A stretch of 38,693 bases of DNA from Oligoflexia bacterium (GTDB lineage Bacteria > Bdellovibrionota > UBA1018): assembly GCA_903881565.1 (NCBI GenBank), contig CAIRTR010000040.1:1-38693 (forward strand), in the 5' to 3' direction. A program made the position numbers and the translations under genes. Positions 25,563 to 34,348 of this stretch are shown here, in pieces; position 1 is the stretch's first letter, and every line of letters starts with the position of its first letter. Below the pieces are notes generated by a model, which was given only the letters and a program-made list of their open reading frames with translations, made no database searches and was not told where the DNA came from.

Positions 25563-25952
25563 TTAGATAGCAATCGCTTCGATTTCGACTAAGACATCCT
25601 TAGGGAGGCGCGCCACTTCAACCGTGGATCGCGCAGGCGCAGGTGCCTTGAAAAACTCTTCATAGATCGCGTTGACCTTTGGAAAGTCACCCATCGATTT
25701 TAGAAAAATTGTTGTTTTTACAACCGACCCCAAATTCGATCCGCCCGCCTCAAGTACGGCCGACAAATTCGTCAGCACTTGGCGCGCCTGAGCTACAACA
25801 TCGCCTGAGCCCACCAAATCTCCCGTTTCCGGATCCAACGGAATTTGCCCCGAACAAAACAACAATCCCCCTGCCCGAATCGCTTGTGAATAAGGGCCAA
25901 TGGGTTTGGGTGCGTTCGGGGTCAAAATCACCTGCTTTACTGAATGGCTCAA
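25563..25952 (-). CDS. ridA: RidA family reactive intermediate/imine deaminase
   Basis: RidA hydrolyses reactive enamine and imine intermediates (for example 2-aminoacrylate) formed by PLP enzymes, preventing damage in the cytosol. The 129 residues carry the family signature: [41 protein letters not shown] and [25 protein letters not shown], including the active-site Arg in 'ARSTVEV'. Its ATG overlaps the maeB stop (ATGA), so it is translated as the second gene of a maeB-ridA unit. Confidence 0.93.
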   Translation of the reverse strand: MSHSVKQVILTPNAPKPIGPYSQAIRAGGLLFCSGQIPLDPETGDLVGSGDVVAQARQVLTNLSAVLEAGGSNLGSVVKTTIFLKSMGDFPKVNAIYEEFFKAPAPARSTVEVARLPKDVLVEIEAIAI

Positions 25953-28237
25953 GAGTTCTTCCCTGATTTCTGGAATTGAATTTCCATGGCCGTGATCGCG
26001 GCCATATTAACCACATCATTCACGTCTGAGTTCTGCTGCAACACAAACACCGGCTTGTTCATCCCGACCAAGATCGGGCCAATGGCTTCAGCCTGGCCGA
26101 TACGGGCCATGAGTTTATAGGCGATATTTCCCGACTGAAGATCCGGGAAGATCAAAATATTCGCATCCCCTGGAACACCATTGAAGGGAAAACTCTCTTT
26201 TGAAAGCTCTGGCACTACCGCGGTGTCAGCCTGCATTTCTCCATCAACCTTCAGATCCGGCCTACGCTTTTTGATGATCTCGGTTGCCAGTCGTACTTTT
26301 CGGGCAAGCGGATGATCGGTAGAACCAAAGTTTGAAAACGAAAGCATGGCCACTCGTGGCTCTTCAGTCGTAAAGCGCTGGGCGAGTTGGGCGGTTTGAA
26401 TCGCAATATCTGCAAGCTCTTCAGCCGTGGGCTCAATATTGACCGTCGTATCAGAGAACCAAAGCACTCGCTTCTTGAGGATCATCATATAAATCCCGGC
26501 TAACCGTGAACCCGGCTTTGCGCCAATGACGTGAATCGCAGGCCTGATCGTCTCAGGATAACTCTGAGAAATCCCCGCCAACAACCCGTCCGCGTGCCCC
26601 ATCTCGACCATCATGGACCCGTAGTAGTTTCGGTGCGCCATCAAATCACGCGCAGCTTCAAGAGAAACCCCCTTGCGCTTGCGCTTTTCAAAATAGGCTT
26701 GCGCATATTCGTCACGACGCTCGGAGTGAGTGGATCGAATGATTTGGACCCCTTTGAGGGCCTCAGTCAAACCCAGCTCAGCGATGCGAGCGCGAATCGT
26801 CTCTTCTTTGCCCAGGAGAATCGGCTCAGCAATCCCCTCTTCCCGAATCGTTTGAGCAGCCCGCAGGATTTTTACATGATCACCTTCTGGGAACACAATC
26901 GTCGGAACATGTCCCGCTTCTTGTTGCGTGGATTTTACCCGATTCTTGATTCCGCGCATGACCGAATAAGTGGTCCCGAGCAAAGTTTCAAGACGATCTT
27001 TGTACCAGGACATTTCGAACTTTTTGCGAGCGACGCCCGACTTAATGGCCGCTTCGGCCACAGCAGGCGCAACCCACATCAGCGCACGACGATCAAAGGG
27101 CTTCGGAATTAAATACTCGCGACCAAACTTAAAATGCTGCCCACCATAGGCGCGGGAAACGCTCTCAGGCACATCCTCTTTTGCTAATAGTGCCAAAGCG
27201 CGCACGGCAGCCATCTTCATTTCTTCATTGATCGCCATCGACATCGTATCGAGCGCGCCCCTGAAAATGAACGGGAACCCCAGAACGTTGTTCACCTGGT
27301 TAGGATAATCCGAGCGTCCCGTCGCCATGATGGCATCAGGACGAACTCTGAGCACATCTTCAGGCAAAACTTCGGGATCAGGATTAGCCATCGCAAACAC
27401 GATGGGATCGGCCGCCATTTTTTTGACCATTTCCGCAGAAATGCCGTCCTTTACTGAAACCCCGACGAACGCATCCGCGCCGTCAAGCGCCTCACCTACC
27501 GTGCGCTTAGAAGTTTCTACCGCATACCGTTCCTTGTAGGGGTTCATCCCCTCTTTGCGGCCCTTGTAAATGACTCCCTTGGAATCACACATGATGATGT
27601 TCGTCAGCTTCACACCCAAGTTGACATAGAGATTCGCGCAAGCAATGGCCGCCGCTCCGCCGCCACAAAACACCACGCGCACTTTGGTAATATCTTTTTT
27701 CACAATCTCAAGCGCGTTCAAGAATGCGGCCGCACTGATCACAGCAGTCCCGTGTTGATCGTCGTGAAAAACTGGTATTTTCAGCTTCTTTTTGAGTTCT
27801 TCTTCAATATAGAAGCATTCAGGCGCTTTAATGTCTTCGAGATTGATGCCGCCAAAAGTGGGCTCAAGCATTTCACAGGCGCGAATGACATCATTGGGGT
27901 CTTTGGCGTTGAGTTCGATGTCAAAGACGTCGATATCGGCAAATTTCTTGAAAAGAATTCCTTTGCCTTCCATCACTGGCTTTGCGGCATGAGGGCCGAT
28001 ATCACCCAATCCCAACACCGCCGTTCCGTTCGAAACGACAGCAACGAGGTTGCCTTTGGCGGTGTACTCATAGACAAGCTCTTCTTTTTCATGAATCATC
28101 CGACAAGGCTCAGCGACGCCCGGCGAATAGGCTAACGAAAGATCATGCTGAGTTGAGCACGGCTTAGACGGAATAACCTCAATTTTTCCTTTGCGACCGC
28201 GAGCGTGGTACTCCAGTGATTCTTTATAGATTGTCAT
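25949..28237 (-). CDS. maeB: NADP-dependent malic enzyme with phosphotransacetylase-like domain
   Basis: This enzyme converts malate to pyruvate and CO2, making NADPH. ATG at 28237 (762 residues, [20 protein letters not shown]) has GAGGGA upstream; longer in-frame versions lack a site. The N-terminal ~430 residues are the malic enzyme: [49 protein letters not shown] with metal and catalytic residues, and [10 protein letters not shown] for the nucleotide. Residues ~440-762 are the phosphate acetyl/butyryltransferase-like domain ([34 protein letters not shown]), which in MaeB is regulatory rather than catalytic and senses acetyl-CoA. The length matches E. coli MaeB (759). It overlaps ridA by four bases. 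Confidence 0.96.
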   Translation of the reverse strand: MTIYKESLEYHARGRKGKIEVIPSKPCSTQHDLSLAYSPGVAEPCRMIHEKEELVYEYTAKGNLVAVVSNGTAVLGLGDIGPHAAKPVMEGKGILFKKFADIDVFDIELNAKDPNDVIRACEMLEPTFGGINLEDIKAPECFYIEEELKKKLKIPVFHDDQHGTAVISAAAFLNALEIVKKDITKVRVVFCGGGAAAIACANLYVNLGVKLTNIIMCDSKGVIYKGRKEGMNPYKERYAVETSKRTVGEALDGADAFVGVSVKDGISAEMVKKMAADPIVFAMANPDPEVLPEDVLRVRPDAIMATGRSDYPNQVNNVLGFPFIFRGALDTMSMAINEEMKMAAVRALALLAKEDVPESVSRAYGGQHFKFGREYLIPKPFDRRALMWVAPAVAEAAIKSGVARKKFEMSWYKDRLETLLGTTYSVMRGIKNRVKSTQQEAGHVPTIVFPEGDHVKILRAAQTIREEGIAEPILLGKEETIRARIAELGLTEALKGVQIIRSTHSERRDEYAQAYFEKRKRKGVSLEAARDLMAHRNYYGSMMVEMGHADGLLAGISQSYPETIRPAIHVIGAKPGSRLAGIYMMILKKRVLWFSDTTVNIEPTAEELADIAIQTAQLAQRFTTEEPRVAMLSFSNFGSTDHPLARKVRLATEIIKKRRPDLKVDGEMQADTAVVPELSKESFPFNGVPGDANILIFPDLQSGNIAYKLMARIGQAEAIGPILVGMNKPVFVLQQNSDVNDVVNMAAITAMEIQFQKSGKNS

Positions 28238-28357
28238 TTTTTTGTCCCTCGTTAGTGATCTCGTTAGATCTTTGAACCTACACCCCAACGGCTTTACCTT
28301 CAAGTGTCCAAAAATTCTGCTGGGAGGAATACCCCGGGTATGGCAATCTTATAGAAA

Positions 28358-29653
28358 ATGGCGAAGCAAAAACGTCCTCATAATCAACACCGTGCAACAA
28401 AAAAGTCTTTATCAGCCGCACTCGCGTTAGGCGTGCTTGTGAGCGTGCTTGACAGCACGAGCGCTAAAGCGGATTTCTTTTTACACCATTGGGAAGATCA
28501 ACGCGAGATGGCGAACAGTTTTCGACTCTCTGCAGACGTTTCTTACTATTCAACTCACGCTGACTATGACGCAACGGGGATTCAACTCCTCCCGGCGGGG
28601 CTCACGAACTACAGTCGAATCAACACGGATATCACTGCACGATACGGCTTCACAGATCGCATCTCAGGTTATGCTCGCATGAGCTGGGCTCGCATTGAAC
28701 TAGAACATGACACCCGCCCCGGAAGCAGTTTTGGTTTCACGGATCAGAGCCTAGGAACCACGATAAAACTTTATCAAAATAGCAGAGGATCAACCCTAGA
28801 ACCTCGCATTGATCTTCAGTTTCAAGCGGATCTTCCACTTTACAACAACTCCGTTTCGGAGCTGAATCTTCTTCCTTACCTAGGAGATGGCTCTACCGAT
28901 CTGACGGCGGGAGCCTTTGTCGTGTTACCGCTCTGGCAAAAAAAGGGGCGAGAAATTAGCAGTACTCTTGGTGGCGCTTACACCTATCGAACCTCAAACT
29001 TCTCTTCGGCAATCCCTTGGTCGTGGACCCTGCGATATAACACGCCAAACCAGGGCTTTTTTACTTCGGCTGGATTCTATGGGCTTCAATCACTCAAAAC
29101 AGATCCCAATGCGCTCAATGTCTCTGGCACTAAAGGCAGCATTGGAACGGGCGGAAGTTTCATTACCAACGCCGTAAACCCGTCGCATTTGACTGTTTTT
29201 GGACAAGCCGGCTTTCGCTTTAGCTCCACCCTTGCGGTCACCTTCACCGGGGATCAATCCCTTTGGGGTCAAAATTCACCGGTGGGATTGAATTTAATTT
29301 TCGGACTACAGGCCCACCTTGGCGGACCTGACTCCAAGGATCCCTCCTACCTGGCACCCAAGGATTATGGAAAATCCAACCAAGGGTTTGTAAATTACAC
29401 CCTCACCGCAAAAGTCATTCGTTCAAATGATCGCATGAATCTTTTGAAAATAGACAAAGGAACTGGCGAGGGCGTTGAAGAGGGGCAAGTTTTCGATATT
29501 TTCAAAGTGAAACCGGATGGCTCGGTGGATGAGGCTGTTGCTCGCGCTCGCGTGACTCATGTGAGGTCCGGTGAAGCCGCGCTAAGTGTCGATGAGTATT
29601 TCAAAGAAGTTTGGATTGATGAAGGTTTTATAGCAAAAAGACCGATTCCCTAA
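28358..29653 (+). CDS. outer-membrane beta-barrel-like protein with C-terminal extra domain
   Basis: This encodes 431 residues. A long basic n-region (KQKRPHNQHRATKK) precedes the signal core SLSAALALGVLVSVL, with cleavage near AKA-DFF. Residues ~45-330 alternate short strands of barrel type (SFRLSADVSYYST, YGFTDRISGYARMSW, VGLNLIFGLQAHLG). The last ~90 residues form a separate domain: 'TAKVIRSNDRMNLLKIDKGTGEGVEEGQVFDIF' then 'VARARVTHVRSGEAAL'. It resembles the C-terminal domain of FlgT-type and similar envelope proteins, where a 'G..GV..G..F.I' turn recurs. That relation is inferred from pattern. No Shine-Dalgarno is seen. An envelope protein gene follows 17 bases after the stop, on the same strand. 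Confidence 0.7.
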   Translation: MAKQKRPHNQHRATKKSLSAALALGVLVSVLDSTSAKADFFLHHWEDQREMANSFRLSADVSYYSTHADYDATGIQLLPAGLTNYSRINTDITARYGFTDRISGYARMSWARIELEHDTRPGSSFGFTDQSLGTTIKLYQNSRGSTLEPRIDLQFQADLPLYNNSVSELNLLPYLGDGSTDLTAGAFVVLPLWQKKGREISSTLGGAYTYRTSNFSSAIPWSWTLRYNTPNQGFFTSAGFYGLQSLKTDPNALNVSGTKGSIGTGGSFITNAVNPSHLTVFGQAGFRFSSTLAVTFTGDQSLWGQNSPVGLNLIFGLQAHLGGPDSKDPSYLAPKDYGKSNQGFVNYTLTAKVIRSNDRMNLLKIDKGTGEGVEEGQVFDIFKVKPDGSVDEAVARARVTHVRSGEAALSVDEYFKEVWIDEGFIAKRPIP

Positions 29654-29670
29654 GAAATGAAAATGGAGAG

Positions 29671-30402
29671 ATGAAAATGAAAAAAATATTACTCGCAACT
29701 TTACTCGCTGTCGCTCTTTTGCCAACCAGTAGTTTTGCCACAAAATTTGCCAACCAATTCACAGAATTTGAACTGCCTCCCCAGTGGCAATGTAACCTCG
29801 AAGGTGCGGAGTGGGTTTGCCAGAATACGAACGAAGCCAAGAAAAAAGATGCGATCATCGTGCTTGCCGCTAAACTCAAGGGTGATCAGGACAGCCTGGA
29901 TCAATATCTGACTTATCTTAAAGCCGCCAAGAGTTTTACCTCCGTTCAGGGAAAACCTGTGAAATCCGAACCGCGCTACGCCAAGACCGTGAACCTAAGC
30001 GGCCAAGCCTGGGTGGATTCTTTGCATTTAGAATCTGAAATTCCGGGTTTTTACACGCGCTACTTGGCGACGATCAAGCAGGATATTGGCGTGCTGGTTA
30101 CTTATTCCATTAACAAAGCCAAATATCAGCAGTATTTGGACGAATTTGAGAACATGGTCAAGACGTTGAAGGTCTTTAGAAAAGCAGGAGGAATCAATGT
30201 CGCTCCCGCCAACACCAATCTCTTCCAAAACGCGCAAATTCCTCAAGGCGTTTCTGAAGGAACTGTTTTCTCCGGCGCCGCTCCCGCAGGCGGATCTGAA
30301 GGCGATCAACCAAAGAAAAAAGACGAGTTGCCACTCACCTATATTCTCGTAGGTGCGGGCGCACTTGGGCTCTTGCTGATTTTGCGCAAAAAGAAGGGGT
30401 AA
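29671..30402 (+). CDS. exported protein with C-terminal LPxT-like membrane anchor
   Basis: This encodes 243 residues; AAAATGGAGAG lies just upstream. The N-terminal signal peptide (MKMKKILLATLLAVALLPTS, then SFA-TK) exports it. The mature part has a compact domain from about 24 to 165 (FELPPQWQCNLEGAEWVCQN, QYLTYLKAAKSFTSVQGKPV), two Cys that could pair, then a Gly/Pro/Ser-rich linker. The C-terminus is LPLTY, a 15-18 residue hydrophobic helix and RKKKG, the tripartite layout of sorting signals (LPxT-helix-basic tail). The canonical Gly after LPxT is replaced by Tyr. It probably stays tethered to a membrane. It follows the barrel gene and is likely in its operon. Confidence 0.7.
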   Translation: MKMKKILLATLLAVALLPTSSFATKFANQFTEFELPPQWQCNLEGAEWVCQNTNEAKKKDAIIVLAAKLKGDQDSLDQYLTYLKAAKSFTSVQGKPVKSEPRYAKTVNLSGQAWVDSLHLESEIPGFYTRYLATIKQDIGVLVTYSINKAKYQQYLDEFENMVKTLKVFRKAGGINVAPANTNLFQNAQIPQGVSEGTVFSGAAPAGGSEGDQPKKKDELPLTYILVGAGALGLLLILRKKKG

Positions 30403-30445
30403 ATAGGACGCACTCGCCTATTTTTCAAGCGCCTCTCATACGCAC

Positions 30446-30529
30446 TAGTTAATAAGTGGAATAAAGTGGAAACATGGATTTCGCGGTATTGCGTTAGCCC
30501 TAATTCCACCCTATTCCACTTATTAACTA
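30446..30529. repeat. 26-bp-arm inverted repeat built of AAGTGGAA units
   Basis: The arms 30446-30471 and 30504-30529 pair at 24 of 26 positions around a 32-base spacer. Each arm contains two copies of an 8-mer ten bases apart: AAGTGGAA at 30454-30461 and 30464-30471, and its complement TTCCACTT at 30514-30521 with the variant TTCCACCC at 30504-30511. One-turn spacing suggests cooperative protein binding. It lies 44 bases after one stop and 86 bases before the OmpA-lipoprotein start. Confidence 0.7.
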
Positions 30530-30569
30530 ATGAATCTCAGGCAACCATTTTTACGCCGTCGCGTCTCAT

Positions 30570-30599
30570 TTGGGCGCCGCCGCCCCAGGCACATATATT
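30570..30599 (+). promoter_or_regulatory. candidate promoter of the OmpA-lipoprotein gene
   Basis: TTGGGC (30570-30575) and TATATT (30594-30599) are separated by 18 bases. The predicted start of transcription is about ten bases before the ATG at 30616. No purine-rich ribosome site lies in that short leader (GCTCCACTCTACCTCC). Confidence 0.35.
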
Positions 30600-30615
30600 G
30601 CTCCACTCTACCTCC

Positions 30616-31221
30616 ATGAAAACACAAACTCTCGTCGGCCTAGCTTTCCTAATAACTCTAACGCTTAGCTGTGCAACGCCCGGCAAAAAAACCGCAATAG
30701 GGGCAGGCGTCGGCGCTGCGGGTGGTGCAGCAATTGGGGCCATTGCAGGAGGCGGGAAAGGCGCTCTCATCGGCGCGGCATCGGGCGCTGTCCTGGGGGG
30801 AATCGGCGGCAATATGATGGATAAGCAAGCTCAAGAGCTTGAAAAAGTTGCGCAAACAAAGCGCACCGAAGACGGGATCTTAGTCAGCTTAAAGAACGAC
30901 CTTCTTTTTGACAGCGGAAGCGCAGCACTCAGACCTCAAGCGATTGCAAATCTAAATTCCCTGGGCGACATCCTCACAAAATATCCGAATAACAAAATTC
31001 GTGTCGAAGGCTATACGGACAATGTAGGGACGACAGTATTCAACGAAGATCTCTCCAAACGTCGGGCCGAAGCGGTGAGAGATCTGCTCAAATCGCGCGG
31101 CGTAAAACCCGATCAGATGGTAGCCTTGGGACAGGGCAAAAATCTTCCTATTGCATCAAACGACACGCCCGAAGGTCGATCGCATAATCGACGGGTAGAG
31201 TTGCATATTGAAGAGTCCTAA
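30616..31221 (+). CDS. OmpA-family peptidoglycan-binding lipoprotein with glycine zipper
   Basis: This encodes 201 residues from ATG at 30616; earlier in-frame starts run into the inverted repeat and give no signal peptide. The signal MKTQTLVGLAFLITLTLSC ends in the lipobox LTLSC. Residues ~28-65 (GAGVGAAGGAAIGAIAGGGK then GALIGAASGAVLGGIGGN) are a glycine-zipper segment that may insert in or associate with a membrane. The C-terminal ~120 residues are an OmpA domain: FDSGSAALRPQA, VEGYTDNVG with the diaminopimelate-binding Asp, and SHNRRVEL with the binding Arg. It likely tethers the outer membrane to peptidoglycan. It is monocistronic, and recQ is convergent eight bases away. Confidence 0.92.
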   Translation: MKTQTLVGLAFLITLTLSCATPGKKTAIGAGVGAAGGAAIGAIAGGGKGALIGAASGAVLGGIGGNMMDKQAQELEKVAQTKRTEDGILVSLKNDLLFDSGSAALRPQAIANLNSLGDILTKYPNNKIRVEGYTDNVGTTVFNEDLSKRRAEAVRDLLKSRGVKPDQMVALGQGKNLPIASNDTPEGRSHNRRVELHIEES

Positions 31222-31229
31222 GACGCGTC

Positions 31230-33071
31230 TTAAAAGCGCAATTCAAACGAACGCTTCTTCTTTTTCGGCCCGCGACGCGCCTTCTTGGTTTTAGCTTTGC
31301 GCAAAATGGTTTTCGGACTCTTGGGAAACGCCGCAGCCTGAGTCACCCGCACCTCACGCTTCGCACCGGAACGCGCGCCTGACGCCGTAAGCGACGCCCT
31401 GACAAAATCAATCACGCGGCCGTCTTTTTCAAAAGAATCGCGCTTCAGACAAATAAGTTTCGCGCGCTGGAGATCCTTCAATAACTCTTCAAACTCATTG
31501 CGTTTGACCTTCGAATTCTTTTCGCCAAACGCTGTCTGAAACAAACGCCCCGTAGCCATATCATCAGACTCTCCAAGCGCGTCCATGATCTGATCAATGG
31601 CCGCCGCATCCTTGTCGGTCATGATTCGTGACGATTTAAGCACTGCGCGATCTGGGGCACAAGCGTCACAGATTCCGCACGCAACACCCGAATCTGCTTG
31701 ATCCCCAAAATGGCGAATGAGCTGAATCATGCGACATCCCGAAGAACCTGCAAATTGAATCGTTTTGTTAAGTTGTGCGATCTTATGCGCGCGTTGGGCC
31801 GCATAGGTTTTCTGCCAATTCGCATTCGGTCCCGCCAAAAGCTCGCCACCTGGGCCCTGCACAAAAGCACCATGAGACTGCAACTTTTGTAACGCCTTCT
31901 CCAATACGCCCTGCTCTAGTGCGCGAACCGCGCCCTTTGCACGCAGCTCATCAAGACTCTCTGCCGGAAGCGCGGCCTGCACTTTTTTCATCACCGCTAC
32001 TTCAGGATAATCGCGTTCATGAAAGAACTCGTGGGTTCGCTTATCCGCATGCGAATACAAAAGAATCGCCCGCGACGCCCCCCCATCGCGACCGGCGCGA
32101 CCGATTTCTTGATAATATCCTTCGACACTCCCAGGAAGAGCCGTGTGGATCACGGTGCGCACATTGGATTTATCAATGCCCATTCCGAATGCGACAGTGG
32201 CCACAATGACCTCCGTTTTTCCCGCAAGAAACTCGCTCTGCACGGACTCGCGAGTTTCAGGAGTAAGTCCGGCATGGTAAGCCGCCGCCCGCAGCGTTTT
32301 TTTCAAAATCAGCGCAAGCTCTTCGGCCGCCTTTCGCGTCGGAGCATAAATGATGGCCGGTGTGGACAGAGGCTCCTTCAAAAGATGCAAAACCGCATCG
32401 TTGCGTTGTGAAGGCTTTAGGTCCGCAATCTCAATTGCGATATTAGAGCGCCTGAATCCATGAATAAAACGCGCTTCGCCCACAAGCCCAAGCTGGCGAA
32501 CGATATCATCTTGAACTTCAGAAGTAGCCGTGGCGGTCAACGCAATCACCGGCGAGGGCCTAAGTTCCGGGAGCCGCTCACCTAAAAGCCGATAGTCCGG
32601 CCTAAAGTCATGCCCCCACTGCGAGATACAATGGGCTTCATCCACCGCGATTAATACGGGCTTGCGTTTGGCCAGCATTTGGACAAAACCCGGCACCGCT
32701 AGCCGCTCTGGCGCCACAAACAGGAAATCAAGCTCGCCTGAAAGATATTCCAGGCATGCCTGCCGGGAGACCTGTCGGTCAAGACCACTATGAATCGCCT
32801 TAGCGCGAAACCCCATCGAAGTAAGCTTTGAAGTTTGATCCTCCATCAAGGCGATGAGAGGGCTAATCACAAGTGTCGTACGCGATAACTCACTCCCCTG
32901 CTGAGCCAGAGCTTGACGTGCGAGCCCTGGCAATTGATAGCACAAGGATTTGCCGGCGCCCGTGGGCATGACCAAAAGAAGATCTCGACCTGAGACCGCA
33001 GCCTGGCATACGGCTTCTTGGTGTGGACGAAATGCGCCGTGCCCAAAGGCACGCTTCAAAAGCTCAAGCAC
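31230..33071 (-). CDS. recQ: ATP-dependent DNA helicase RecQ-like
   Basis: This is a 3'-5' SF2 helicase for recombination and replication repair. The 613 residues show Walker A MPTGAGKS (35-42), DEAHCISQWGHDFRP (~144-158), TATATSEV, FGMGIDKS and the arginine-finger motif QEIGRAGRDG. The RQC zinc site (GCR...CGICDAC, four Cys) is followed by a short winged-helix-like stretch. The usual HRDC domain is not seen; instead the C-terminus is a strongly basic tail (KAKTKKARRGPKKKKRSF) that could bind DNA non-specifically. The start is GTG at 33071, directly after the TAG of the upstream M20 hydrolase (zero spacing), so translation is probably coupled by re-initiation. Confidence 0.92.
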   Translation of the reverse strand: MLELLKRAFGHGAFRPHQEAVCQAAVSGRDLLLVMPTGAGKSLCYQLPGLARQALAQQGSELSRTTLVISPLIALMEDQTSKLTSMGFRAKAIHSGLDRQVSRQACLEYLSGELDFLFVAPERLAVPGFVQMLAKRKPVLIAVDEAHCISQWGHDFRPDYRLLGERLPELRPSPVIALTATATSEVQDDIVRQLGLVGEARFIHGFRRSNIAIEIADLKPSQRNDAVLHLLKEPLSTPAIIYAPTRKAAEELALILKKTLRAAAYHAGLTPETRESVQSEFLAGKTEVIVATVAFGMGIDKSNVRTVIHTALPGSVEGYYQEIGRAGRDGGASRAILLYSHADKRTHEFFHERDYPEVAVMKKVQAALPAESLDELRAKGAVRALEQGVLEKALQKLQSHGAFVQGPGGELLAGPNANWQKTYAAQRAHKIAQLNKTIQFAGSSGCRMIQLIRHFGDQADSGVACGICDACAPDRAVLKSSRIMTDKDAAAIDQIMDALGESDDMATGRLFQTAFGEKNSKVKRNEFEELLKDLQRAKLICLKRDSFEKDGRVIDFVRASLTASGARSGAKREVRVTQAAAFPKSPKTILRKAKTKKARRGPKKKKRSFELRF

Positions 33072-34313
33072 CTAGCGCTTTTCCAAAATCCATTTCATCG
33101 TGCGAGAAGCCAGAGAATCAAGTGCGGTGACGCCCATCTCAATGTGCTCCTCCAAAGTGTCTTCGATTTTGTTGTGACTGATCCCCTTCAAAGACTGCGT
33201 GAAGATCATCACCGTCGGAATCCCCGCGCGCGCCACTTCGGCCGCATCATGAAGGGGGCCCGAGGGCAAGCGAAACGCCGTACCCGAAGCCCTTTGCACG
33301 GATTCATCACAAAACGCCAGAAGCTCCGGATGAAACGGGATCGGCTCAATACTCCAAATTTTTTCCCACTCCACGGTGCAGCCTTCTTCTTCAGCAAACT
33401 GCCGAGATTTGGCCTGCGCTTCTTCAAACATCTGTTTCAAAACCTTCGGATCCAAATCCCGCTGATCCAGCGTCGTTTCACAACGCCCCACGACGGCCGT
33501 CACAATCCCGGGCCACGTCTTCACACTTCCCATCGTACAAACGGCATCTGCGTGCTTGCCAGCGATTGAGCGAATCTCAAGCGCAAGCTTTGCAGCCGCG
33601 GCCAACGCGTCTTTGCGCACATTCATCGGAGTGGAGCCCGAATGCGCGGCTTGGCCGGTAAAATTAATTCCCCATCTTTCAACACCTTTTGTTCCCGTCA
33701 CAACCCCTAAAGCCAAACCCTTGCGCTCAAGCACGGGGCCTTGCTCAATGTGAAGCTCTAGATAAGCTGCGGCGTTTTTACGCTCAGCCCCGGCCTCGGG
33801 AAAACGATCGATGTCGACCCCACATTTTTTCTGCGCGTCTTCTAACCTGACCCCTTCACGGTCCGTGCGTCCGCGATCCGCGGCGATTGTGTGGGTGCCT
33901 GCAAAAGCAGAAGATCCCAGCAGGCTTCGACCGAATCGCGCGCCCTCTTCATCGGCCCAATCCACGAGACGGATTGTCACGGGAGGTTTACCATTATATT
34001 GAGTATTGATCCGTCTCAACACTTCGAGCCCTGCAACAACGCCTAAGCATCCGTCAAGCCATCCGCCGTTAGGCACGCAATCCAAGTGACTGCCCATGAG
34101 CAGCGCCTGGTCGGATTCGCCCTTGAGGGTAGCCCAGATGTTTCCAGCAGCGTCTTGATGAACTTCGACAGGTAGGTCTCTTAATTTATCTTTGAACCAT
34201 TCACGCGCTTTCAGCCAAGTATCGGTCCAAGCCACGCGCTGACCACCCCCGTCGGTGGCGGTGAGGGTTCGTAATTCCTTGAGATCCTTTACGGTACGTT
34301 TCGCATTAAGCAT
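33072..34313 (-). CDS. M20-family amidase (N-carbamoyl-amino acid / allantoate hydrolase type)
   Basis: These zinc enzymes hydrolyse C-N bonds of N-carbamoyl-L-amino acids, ureidopropionate or allantoate. The 413 residues have GSHLDCVPNGGWLDG with metal ligands H76 and D87, DEEGARF (~121-127) with the general-base and metal Glu, ELHIEQGPVLE (H186) and KGISHNKIED (H380). A dimerisation-domain motif GQAAHSGSTPM lies in the middle. This pattern is specific to the AmaB/HyuC/AllC subgroup rather than to generic peptidases, but the substrate cannot be chosen; no hydantoinase, allantoinase or dihydropyrimidinase gene is present. It is cytosolic. recQ follows with no spacing on the same strand. Confidence 0.88.
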   Translation of the reverse strand: MLNAKRTVKDLKELRTLTATDGGGQRVAWTDTWLKAREWFKDKLRDLPVEVHQDAAGNIWATLKGESDQALLMGSHLDCVPNGGWLDGCLGVVAGLEVLRRINTQYNGKPPVTIRLVDWADEEGARFGRSLLGSSAFAGTHTIAADRGRTDREGVRLEDAQKKCGVDIDRFPEAGAERKNAAAYLELHIEQGPVLERKGLALGVVTGTKGVERWGINFTGQAAHSGSTPMNVRKDALAAAAKLALEIRSIAGKHADAVCTMGSVKTWPGIVTAVVGRCETTLDQRDLDPKVLKQMFEEAQAKSRQFAEEEGCTVEWEKIWSIEPIPFHPELLAFCDESVQRASGTAFRLPSGPLHDAAEVARAGIPTVMIFTQSLKGISHNKIEDTLEEHIEMGVTALDSLASRTMKWILEKR

Positions 34314-34348
34314 ATTGCTGGCGAGTCTGTACCAGGAGCCCTAAGCGG

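Noticed and set aside
28329-28341. 13-bp palindrome ATACCC-C-GGGTAT upstream of the barrel gene
   Set aside because: Single short palindrome without a partner; could be an operator but nothing else supports it.
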